Source of the DNA: Solirubrobacterales bacterium
Lineage (GTDB): Bacteria > Actinomycetota > Thermoleophilia > Solirubrobacterales > Solirubrobacteraceae
Assembly: GCA_019241635.1 (NCBI GenBank)
Contig: JAFAWR010000060.1
Location: 1 to 33,046 of the forward strand
Direction: 5' to 3'
DNA length: 33,046 nt
The notes under the pieces are model-generated. The model made no database searches and had not been told where the DNA came from. It worked only from the letters and a program-made list of their open reading frames with translations. This document shows, in pieces, positions 8,262-14,802 of the stretch (positions within the stretch are counted from its first letter, which is position 1; each line of letters opens with the position of its first letter). A program made the position numbers and the translations under genes.

Positions 8262-9409
8262 GCGCCCGCCTCGCCGCCGAGCGGCGCATCCCCCTGGTCC
8301 GCGGCCGCGCTCGCCGCCAGCCGCTGCAGGCATCGCGTGTCGGCCGCCGCTCCACGGGCGTCGCTGAGCACCTGCGCTCCGCCGCGCACGCTGGCGAGGA
8401 AGGCCTCGAGCTGGACCGAGAAGCCGCTGACGTGCGCGGTCCGGACCCGGGTCGCGGCATGCAGTCCCCGGTCGCGGTGGTCGATCTCGAGTCTCGAGCG
8501 CGCCTCGAACAGGTATGGCGGCGCGACCTGGAGGCGCACGCGACCGGCGGTCCCGAGCACCACCACCTCCTCCTCGTACTCGGGGTACGCGGGAAGCCAG
8601 TTCCAGGACAGCAGCAGCCGCCGGCCTTCCGGCAGCGAGGCGCTCGCGAGCAGGCACGGGGGCGCGCCATCGGGCGGCCAGGGCCAGACGCGCACCTGCT
8701 CGAAGCGCTCGGGTAACCCCAACCCGAGCGCCCGCAACAGCGACAGCTCATGGATCACCGATCCGTGCAGCACGTCGCGATACCAGACCGCCAATGGCGA
8801 CTGCGCCGAGCCGACGGCGAGCTCGGTCCGGCGGGCGTCGTAGGCGTGCGCGGCGGCGATCGTGTGCGGGTCGCTGTCGTCGGCAAGCGGGGCCATCCGC
8901 AGGTGGGCGAGTTGCTGTTCGTCGGCGGGATGCAGGACCGTGATCCGCACGAGCCGCGGCACACCGATGCGTTCGAGCTGGTCCCGCGCCTCCGCGATCA
9001 GCGGGTCGTACATCTTCATGTAGCCGACCTGGAGCACGAGGCCGCGATCCGCGGCCAGCGCTGCGAGTTCCTCCGCCTCGGCGACGGTCAGCGTCAGGGG
9101 CTTCTCGGCCAGCACGTGGCGTCCGGCGAGCAGCGCCTGGCGTGCGAGCTGCCCGTGACTGCCCGGCGTCGCCAGCAGCACGGCATCGAGGTCCTCGCGC
9201 TCGAGCAGGCGCTCCGCATCGTGCTCGCCCCGCGCGCCCTCGCGGCGGGCGACCGCCTCGGCGCGGCTTGGCGAGGCGTCGCAGACCGCGATCAGCTCGA
9301 TCTCGGTGCTCAGCCGCCGCAGCGCCGGCAGATGCACGGACTGGCTGATCGTGCCGGCGCCGATCAGCGCCAGCCGCAGGCGTGTTCCGGAGGGCCGTGG
9401 GTCCGCCAT
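8258..9409 (-). CDS. Gfo/Idh/MocA-family oxidoreductase
   Basis: A 383-residue NAD(P)-dependent dehydrogenase. The N-terminal Rossmann fold has LALIGAGTISQSVHLPAL (13-30) and the acidic strand end ELIAVCDASP. The family catalytic segment HVLAEKPLTLT carries the EKP lysine, followed by the conserved QVGYMKMYDP. The C-terminal half is the alpha/beta substrate domain. The family oxidises or reduces sugars, inositols and sugar derivatives. It starts at the ATG 9407-9409 and is followed with a 4-base overlap by the TIM-barrel gene. The dyad at 9430-9476 lies between it and the divergent ROK gene. Confidence 0.92.
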   Translation of the reverse strand: MADPRPSGTRLRLALIGAGTISQSVHLPALRRLSTEIELIAVCDASPSRAEAVARREGARGEHDAERLLEREDLDAVLLATPGSHGQLARQALLAGRHVLAEKPLTLTVAEAEELAALAADRGLVLQVGYMKMYDPLIAEARDQLERIGVPRLVRITVLHPADEQQLAHLRMAPLADDSDPHTIAAAHAYDARRTELAVGSAQSPLAVWYRDVLHGSVIHELSLLRALGLGLPERFEQVRVWPWPPDGAPPCLLASASLPEGRRLLLSWNWLPAYPEYEEEVVVLGTAGRVRLQVAPPYLFEARSRLEIDHRDRGLHAATRVRTAHVSGFSVQLEAFLASVRGGAQVLSDARGAAADTRCLQRLAASAAADQGDAPLGGEAGA

Positions 9410-9429
9410 CGCCCGGCAGCTAACCAGAG

Positions 9430-9476
9430 GTAGCCCAATTTGTCCAATGCGACGTTGCGTGGTCCATTTGGTCTAC
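9430..9476. promoter_or_regulatory. Candidate operator 2 (long imperfect dyad between Gfo/Idh and ROK genes)
   Basis: The left arm GTAGCCCAATTTGTCC (9430-9445) and the reverse complement of the right arm GGTCCATTTGGTCTAC (9461-9476) agree at 12 of 16 positions around a 15-base centre. The left arm contains AGCCCAATTTGTCCAA (9432-9447), which matches operator 1 with one mismatch. The right arm overlaps the probable -10 of the ROK gene. Its placement lets one repressor control both divergent units. Confidence 0.55.
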
Positions 9477-9479
9477 ATT
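9474..9479 (+). promoter_or_regulatory. Candidate -10 element of the ROK gene
   Basis: TACATT lies 9 bases before the GTG chosen as the ROK start. No good -35 and no Shine-Dalgarno site are seen. The spacing fits leaderless transcription beginning at or near the start codon. The hexamer overlaps the right arm of operator 2. Confidence 0.35.
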
Positions 9480-9488
9480 CTTGATACG

Positions 9489-10397
9489 GTGCGGCTGGTG
9501 CGTTCGGTCGGGGTCGATATCGGAGGCGCCAGCGTACGGGCCGCGCGCCTGTCACCGGGCAATCGCCTCGAGGCCCGCGCAAGCGCGCCGGTGGGCAGCG
9601 GGATGAGCTCCGAGCGGCTGCTGGCGGAGATCATCGCTGTGACCACGCGAGTCCTCGTCCCGGGCCGCCCGAGCGAGCGCCGGATCGGCGTCGCGATTCC
9701 GGCGTTCCTCGGTCAGGACCGGCGCGTGCACTACAGCCTTAACCTACCTGGGCTGGAGGGGATCAAGCTCGAGGACGAGCTGACGCGGGCGCTCGGCGGT
9801 CCCTCCGTCACTGTGATGCCCGACATTGCGGCCGCCGCCTTGGCCGAGGCCGGTGCCGGCGCCGGGAGCGGGCACCGCCGCGTGCTGTGCGCGGCGCTCG
9901 GTACAGGAGCCAATGCTGCCCTGATCGTCGACGGCAAGCTCGTCGAAACGGCACACGGTGCCTTGGGCGATGCCGGCCACGTCCTGACGGAGCCCGGCGG
10001 TCCGGAATGCGTGTGCGGCGGGCGCGGCTGCCTCGAGGCAATCGCCGGCGGCGCCGCATTGCGTCGCGAGGCGCATGCCCTCGGGCTGGCTGACGGGGCT
10101 GCGCTGAGCGCCGCCGCGAGCGCCGGCAACTCCACGGCGGCGGCCGTGCTCGAGCATGCCGGCACTGCGCTCGGCCGAGCAATCGCGATCTGGAGCGCGA
10201 TGACGTTCCCTGACGTGGTCGTGGTGGCCGGGGGCGTCGCGCAGGCCGGGCAGTTGCTGCTCGAACCCGCGCGGCGCGAGCTCGTGCGAGTCGGCGCTCG
10301 CCACGTCGTCGAGCGGCTGGCGTTAATGCCCGCAACCCTCGGCGCCGATGCAGCCGTGATCGGTGCCGCGCTGAGCGGTAGCGACGTTGCTTACTGA
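9489..10397 (+). CDS. ROK-family sugar kinase
   Basis: A 302-residue protein from the GTG at 9489 (a second GTG at 9498 would also serve). The ATP phosphate loop VGVDIGGASVRAARL sits at the N-terminus. The catalytic aspartate is in VMPDIAAAALAEA (Asp112). The ROK zinc site is seen as His164 (DAGHVL) and Cys174, Cys176 and Cys181 in ECVCGGRGCLEA. There is no N-terminal helix-turn-helix, so this is a kinase (glucokinase, N-acetylglucosamine or N-acetylmannosamine kinase type) and not a NagC-like regulator. It probably phosphorylates the imported sugar before the SIS enzyme acts. An upstream extension to an ATG at 9306 would run into the Gfo/Idh gene and is rejected. Confidence 0.9.
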   Translation: MRLVRSVGVDIGGASVRAARLSPGNRLEARASAPVGSGMSSERLLAEIIAVTTRVLVPGRPSERRIGVAIPAFLGQDRRVHYSLNLPGLEGIKLEDELTRALGGPSVTVMPDIAAAALAEAGAGAGSGHRRVLCAALGTGANAALIVDGKLVETAHGALGDAGHVLTEPGGPECVCGGRGCLEAIAGGAALRREAHALGLADGAALSAAASAGNSTAAAVLEHAGTALGRAIAIWSAMTFPDVVVVAGGVAQAGQLLLEPARRELVRVGARHVVERLALMPATLGADAAVIGAALSGSDVAY

Positions 10398-10413
10398 TCG
10401 ATTGATTGATGAT

Positions 10414-10430
10414 GGGTCGTCGACCCTTTC
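10414..10430 (+). terminator. Possible short terminator after the ROK gene
   Basis: GGGTCG t CGACCC (10414-10426) is a compact inverted repeat 17 bases beyond the ROK stop, followed by TTTC. The stem is short and the T-run only three bases, so the call is weak. The next 240 bases hold no gene. Confidence 0.3.
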
Positions 10431-10658
10431 CGCCGCGCGCTGCCCGGCCTGACTTGGATCGCCGTGGGTTGTCGACGGCGCCACGCAGCGGATACCCATC
10501 GCACAATCACCGGGCTGCCGCAATCGGACAAACGCAGCGACCGCAGCGACGCCAACGGCACCCACGCTCGCGTGAAGTCAAGGGTCAGCCCGGCCTTCAC
10601 AGCGGCGTGCCTCCCGCCACTGATACGCGCGCTCGGGCTGCTTTGCCTTCAGGCTGAC

Positions 10659-10664
10659 TACGCT
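10659..10664 (+). promoter_or_regulatory. Candidate -10 of the crotonase/amidohydrolase unit
   Basis: TACGCT lies 6 bases before the ATG at 10671, the classic spacing of an actinobacterial leaderless promoter. No Shine-Dalgarno site is visible. No convincing -35 was found. Confidence 0.3.
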
Positions 10665-10670
10665 AGCGCC

Positions 10671-11684
10671 ATGGGCGTGGTGACATTGGCGACGCTAGCG
10701 GCGAACCTACCGATGTCTGGTCCAAGAGCGCAGACACCGATGGTCGTGGGCATCGACGCCGACACCGACCATTGCCAGGAGGGGGCCCGGATTCTCGCTC
10801 AGTATCAGCCAGGCGCCCAGGTAATCGTCGCCGCGGTAACCGACGGGCCTGAGCTAGACCCGGCTCTGGCAGACACTGTTGACATCCATCTGACCCCGTC
10901 GGCACTGCCGTCTGCGACCGCGGTGCGAGTGGCCGACCCGGCCCGCGAGATCACACGGCTCGAAACGGTTGCTGCCGAGCATCCAACCGCGGCGCTGAGC
11001 TTGGCCTGGCTGCTTCGCTCGGCCGCCGAGCTGAGCGTTCCGGCGGCTCTGGCGATGGAGTCCGCAACTTACTCGACGTTGCTTGGCGGCGCTGACTTTC
11101 GGCGTTGGCTCGCCCGGCGCGGAGCGGTGCGCGATCCGGGTCCTCCCCATCGCCTCGATGTTGACCGGGTGGGCGACGAGTTGGTCATTCGACTCGCCCG
11201 CCCGGAGCGCCGCAACGCGGTAGACGCTCGAATGCGCGATGCGCTGCTCGATGCCCTGCTGGTTGGGGAGCTTGACCCGACCATGCGGGTGACGCTCTGC
11301 GGGATGGGGCCGGTGTTCTGCGCGGGCGGCGATCTGGACGAGTTCGGCACGGCCACCGATCTCGCGCAGGCGCACATCGTAAGGACCGCAGCGAGCGCCG
11401 GCGCGGCCATCTGGCGAATCGCCGAGCGGGTCACCGCGCGCGTTCACGGGAAGGCGATCGGGGCCGGACTTGAGATACCTGCCTTCGCCGGCCGTCTCGA
11501 GGCCGTTGCCGGCACCGAGTTCCACCTGCCCGAGGTCTCGATGGGACTGATTCCCGGCGCTGGCGGAACCGTCAGCGTGACGCGCCGGGTCGGTCGGCAT
11601 CGGGCGCTTTGGCTCGCTCTCACCGGCGAGCGGATCACGACATCGCAAGCGCGCGAGTGGGGCCTCGTCGATGCCGTCATCTGA
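10671..11684 (+). CDS. Crotonase (enoyl-CoA hydratase/isomerase) family protein with permuted-looking layout
   Basis: A 337-residue protein. Residues about 160-337 are a crotonase core: oxyanion-hole segment GPVFCAGGDLDEFG (213-226), the first catalytic-type Glu268 in GAGLEIP (equivalent to Glu144 of rat hydratase) and the second, Glu288, in LPEVSMGLIPGAGGT (equivalent to Glu164). The core stops at WGLVDAVI, exactly where normal crotonases continue with a C-terminal helical segment. A segment resembling that helical tail (AEHPTAALSLAWLL... to ADFRRWLARR, 102-150) is instead found before the core. Residues 20-75 may be a decayed crotonase N-terminus. Both glutamates argue for an active hydratase or isomerase. 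The ATG at 10671 follows a leaderless-type -10. It overlaps the amidohydrolase gene by 14 bases. Confidence 0.85.
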   Translation: MGVVTLATLAANLPMSGPRAQTPMVVGIDADTDHCQEGARILAQYQPGAQVIVAAVTDGPELDPALADTVDIHLTPSALPSATAVRVADPAREITRLETVAAEHPTAALSLAWLLRSAAELSVPAALAMESATYSTLLGGADFRRWLARRGAVRDPGPPHRLDVDRVGDELVIRLARPERRNAVDARMRDALLDALLVGELDPTMRVTLCGMGPVFCAGGDLDEFGTATDLAQAHIVRTAASAGAAIWRIAERVTARVHGKAIGAGLEIPAFAGRLEAVAGTEFHLPEVSMGLIPGAGGTVSVTRRVGRHRALWLALTGERITTSQAREWGLVDAVI

Positions 11685-12978
11685 ACGCTGGCTGTTGCGC
11701 GATGTGCTCCTCGCGGGCGAGCGGCTCGACTGTCGTCTTCGGGACGGCGTGGTGGCTGAGCTGGCCCCCGGCCTCACAGCAGCCGACGGCGATCAGATTC
11801 TGGAGGCTGCCGGCGGCTCGCTGCTGCCAGGGCTGGCGGACCACCACCTGCACCTCCGGGCAACCGCTGCCGCGCGTCGTTCAATCGACCTCGAGGGTCG
11901 ACCATTGTCCACGCTCACCGCAGCCGACGGGGACGGTTTGCTGCGAGTCATCGGCGCGGCAGATGCGCTCGCCCGAGGCCAGCTGGACGAGATGTTCGGC
12001 GATCGGCCGGTCCGGGTGCAGCACCGCAGTGGGGCGGTGTGGACACTGAACAGCGCAGCGCTGGCCCTGCTGCCGGCTGAGCTCAGCGAGAAAGAACGAC
12101 GAACCGGGCAGTTCTGGCGCTCGTCCGGGCGCCTGCGGGCGCTCACGCCGAGCGCCGATCACGCCGCGCTCGCCGAGATCAGCGCCGAGTTGGCCAGCTA
12201 TGGCGTCACCCATGTCACGGACGCGACGCCTGATGGCGACCCGGCTGCGCTGAACGTCGAGCAGCACGTCCTGTCGCTCGCCGCGGACGGCACCGGGCCG
12301 CGGAAGATCATCCTCAGCGACCACCTCGACCTCGACTATGGAGCGCTGGTGAGCGACATTCTGGACGCGCGCGAGCGCGGCCGGGCAGTCGCGGTTCACG
12401 CCGTGAGCGCCGCGTCGCTCGCCGTGCTGCTGGCCGCGTTCGCCGAGACGGACGTGCGGATCGGTGACCGGGTGGAGCACGCCGCTGTGTGCAGCGACGC
12501 CGCAGCTGAGCGTCTCGCTGAGCTGGGCCTGCCGGTCGTCACCCAGCCGAGTCTGTACGCGCGGCACGGTGAGGGGTACCGGCGCGAGACGGAGCCCGAA
12601 GAGCGCGAGCTGCTGTGGCGCTATGGCGGCTTGCTGGCGCTCGGGGTACGCGTCGCGGTGAGCAGCGACGCCCCCTATGGAGACCTCGATCCGTGGCATA
12701 CGATCGCGGCCGCGGCCACCGCCCTGCCCGGTGGCGAGCGGGTCGAACCGCGCGTTAGTTTCGCCTCGCTCCTGACCGAGCCGACGGATCCGGCCGGTGC
12801 GCCCAGAATCGTCCGAGTCGGTCGCGAAGCCAACCTCTGCGTGTTGGCGGATAGCGTGTCCGAAACTCTCGACCGCGTGTTGGCCAGCGATCAACCCCGC
12901 GTCGTCGCCACGTTTATCCGCGGGAGGCTGTCCCATCCGCGCTCGGGCCGGGTCGCGCCGGGTGCGCACGAGAGATGA
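11671..12978 (+). CDS. Amidohydrolase-family metal-dependent hydrolase (YtcJ/Amidohydrolase_3 type)
   Basis: A 435-residue protein of the urease-like TIM-barrel superfamily. Metal-binding features are the HxH pair His59/His61 in LADHHLHL, His243 in VAVHAVSA, His270 in DRVEHAAV and Asp333 in VSSDAPYGDLDPW; the last motif is characteristic of Amidohydrolase_3/YtcJ proteins. It is shorter than the usual 530 or so residues of YtcJ. The ATG at 11671 lies inside the crotonase gene, so the two proteins are likely made together. The natural substrate is unknown: an N-acyl amide, lactone or cyclic imide linked to acyl-CoA breakdown is possible. Its last 65 bases overlap the convergent acyl-CoA synthetase gene. 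Confidence 0.85.
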   Translation: MPSSERWLLRDVLLAGERLDCRLRDGVVAELAPGLTAADGDQILEAAGGSLLPGLADHHLHLRATAAARRSIDLEGRPLSTLTAADGDGLLRVIGAADALARGQLDEMFGDRPVRVQHRSGAVWTLNSAALALLPAELSEKERRTGQFWRSSGRLRALTPSADHAALAEISAELASYGVTHVTDATPDGDPAALNVEQHVLSLAADGTGPRKIILSDHLDLDYGALVSDILDARERGRAVAVHAVSAASLAVLLAAFAETDVRIGDRVEHAAVCSDAAAERLAELGLPVVTQPSLYARHGEGYRRETEPEERELLWRYGGLLALGVRVAVSSDAPYGDLDPWHTIAAAATALPGGERVEPRVSFASLLTEPTDPAGAPRIVRVGREANLCVLADSVSETLDRVLASDQPRVVATFIRGRLSHPRSGRVAPGAHER

Positions 12979-14458
12979 CGCGGGCCAGGTCGCGCCGGAT
13001 GAGTTTGCCGGTCGACGTGTACGGGAGCGCGTCGACGAACACGACGTCGTCGGGGGTGCGGGAGCTTCGCAGGCGGTCGCGCGCGTGATCGCGCACGGCG
13101 TCGGCGTCCAGTGACGCGCCGGGCGCCAGCACGATGGCGGCGAGGATTCGCTCGCCCCATTCCTCGTCCGGCCGGCCGATCACGGCTGCGTCGACGATCT
13201 CCTCGTGAGCGATCAGCACCTCCTCGATCTCCGTCGGGGCGATGTTCTCGCCGCCACGGATGATCGTGTCGTCGGCCCGCCCCTCCACATAGATGTAACC
13301 CTCGGCATCGACGCGAGCCCGGTCACGGGTGGGGAACCAGCCGTACTCGTCGAGCACGGAGCCCTGCTCGAGGTACTGACCCGAGATCTGTGGGCCGCGT
13401 ACCCACAGCTCGCCCGTCAGCCCAGGCGGCTGAAGGGCTCCGGCGCCGCTGCGCACCTCTATCTCGATGCCGGGCAGGGGCCGCCCGACCGAGCTCAGCC
13501 GCGCGCGCCCGAGCGGATCGTTCGACGCGGCTGCGGCTCGGTGGTCGGCTGGGCCGAGCAGGGCGATGGTGGAGCTCGTCTCCGTCAGCCCGTAGGCGTT
13601 CACGAAGTCGACGCTCGGGAACGCCGCCAGCGCGCCTTCGAGAACGGCTCGCGGCATCCGCGCCCCGCCGTAGGAAAGCGTTCGCAGGCTCGGTACCTCG
13701 GCGAGGGCTCCGCCGAGGAACTCGAGAATCCGCGCGAGCATGGTGGGCACCACCATCGCGTGGGTGATCGATTCCCGGCGGACGAGCTCGAGCCAGGTCG
13801 CGGCGTCGAAGTTCGGCAGGTACACCACGCGGCGGCCGGCGTAGGGGTTGGTCAGCGCGGCGTTCAGTCCCGCGATGTGGTACGGCGGCATCGAGACGAC
13901 GATCGCGTCGCCCGGCTCGGCCGATCCGAAGTCCACCGTCTCGAGCACGTAGGAGAGCAGGTTGGCCTGCGAGAGCACCACGGCCTTAGGGGTCGACGCG
14001 GTACCACTGGTGAAGAGAAGCACCGAGCCTTCGTCGTCACCCACCGGCGGCGCCGCTGGGACGCCGGCCGTGTGATCGCAGGCCGTAGTGCTGAAACCGG
14101 TCAGAGATCGAGTTGGCGCAGGGCAGTCGGCGAGAAGCGACTCGTAGCCGTCCCCGACCAGGACGAGCGGGTCGGGAACCGCATCGAGCAACCGCCTGAG
14201 CTGCGCGGCCGACAGTCTGTAGTTGAGCGGGCAGAACGACATTCCGGCCAGTACCGCCGACCACAGCGCGACCGAGAAGTCGATGCCGTTGACGCCGACG
14301 TAGACGACCGTGCGCCGTTCGGTTGGCCGGAGGCCGGCCGAACCTCGGATCGCCGCCGAGCGCAGCTGTGCGCAGGTGAGGCCATCCTCCAGCGTGCCGA
14401 GGGCCACCTGGTCGGGCCGGGCGTCGGCCATCATGTCGAGCAGGACCGAGAGCGACAC
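12914..14458 (-). CDS. Class I adenylate-forming acyl-CoA synthetase
   Basis: A 514-residue acid:CoA ligase. Visible motifs are the phosphate-binding loop LLFTSGTASTPKAVVLS (147-163), the adenine-binding AYGLTETSS (288-296), TRDRARVDAEGYIYVEGR with Asp379, the hinge and GGENIAPTEIEEVL (402-415), and the catalytic lysine Lys485 in YTSTGKLIRRDL. It would convert a free acid plus ATP and CoA to the acyl-CoA thioester and AMP. Chain length or ring specificity is not readable. It is the last gene of the ABC importer operon, five bases after the 103-residue protein, which suggests it activates the imported compound or an acid released from it. Its 3' end runs 65 bases into the opposing amidohydrolase gene. 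Confidence 0.93.
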   Translation of the reverse strand: MSLSVLLDMMADARPDQVALGTLEDGLTCAQLRSAAIRGSAGLRPTERRTVVYVGVNGIDFSVALWSAVLAGMSFCPLNYRLSAAQLRRLLDAVPDPLVLVGDGYESLLADCPAPTRSLTGFSTTACDHTAGVPAAPPVGDDEGSVLLFTSGTASTPKAVVLSQANLLSYVLETVDFGSAEPGDAIVVSMPPYHIAGLNAALTNPYAGRRVVYLPNFDAATWLELVRRESITHAMVVPTMLARILEFLGGALAEVPSLRTLSYGGARMPRAVLEGALAAFPSVDFVNAYGLTETSSTIALLGPADHRAAAASNDPLGRARLSSVGRPLPGIEIEVRSGAGALQPPGLTGELWVRGPQISGQYLEQGSVLDEYGWFPTRDRARVDAEGYIYVEGRADDTIIRGGENIAPTEIEEVLIAHEEIVDAAVIGRPDEEWGERILAAIVLAPGASLDADAVRDHARDRLRSSRTPDDVVFVDALPYTSTGKLIRRDLARVISRAHPARPGPSADGTASRG

Positions 14459-14463
14459 GGGTC

Positions 14464-14775
14464 TCAGTCGCTGGCGGGCAGTGGCTTGGCTTCCTTCTCG
14501 ATCAGCGGCTCGCCGGCGAGTGTGAGCACCCCGGTGCCCGCCTTGGTTACGAGCAGTTCAACAGCCCCGTCGGGATCGCGGTAGCGCTTGCCGAGCCTCG
14601 GCTCGGGCGCCTCGGGCACCGCGAGGACCTGGGGTTCGGCGGTCGGCGGATGGCCCAGTTCGATCAGCTCGGCCCCGCCGCAGCGGAGGTCGACCTCCTC
14701 CGACGACGCTCGTGTGACGATCAGCTCGGTGCTGTCCACCTGGCTGCGCAGTCGCTGTCCGACGTTGATCCTCAA
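14464..14775 (-). CDS. Small two-repeat protein associated with acyl-CoA synthetase
   Basis: A 103-residue protein of no assigned function. It starts at TTG (14773-14775), with AAGGA at 14783-14787 seven bases upstream. It consists of two similar segments: GQRLRSQVDSTELIVTRA (6-23) with a following DLRCGGAEL, and GKRYRDPDGAVELLVTKA (62-79) with LTLAGEPLI. Each looks like a small beta-rich unit with pattern G(Q/K)R(L/Y)R...EL(I/L)VT(R/K)A. The tail ends EAKPLPASD. From memory, small proteins with this look lie next to acyl-CoA ligase genes in mycobacteria and relatives; I could not verify this. Only one cysteine is present. Lying between the CoA-transferase and the ligase, it may be an accessory or substrate-handling partner of one of them. 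Confidence 0.75.
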   Translation of the reverse strand: MRINVGQRLRSQVDSTELIVTRASSEEVDLRCGGAELIELGHPPTAEPQVLAVPEAPEPRLGKRYRDPDGAVELLVTKAGTGVLTLAGEPLIEKEAKPLPASD

Positions 14776-14802
14776 TGTCGTGTCCTTGTCTCGGGGGGTT
14801 GT

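Noticed and set aside
9306-9488. ROK protein starting at ATG 9306
   Set aside because: The extension reads through the start of the Gfo/Idh gene and the operator; the conserved phosphate loop begins just after GTG 9489.
10464-10670. Crotonase start at 10464
   Set aside because: The added 69 residues are Arg-rich and unlike protein; a -10-like TACGCT sits just before ATG 10671.
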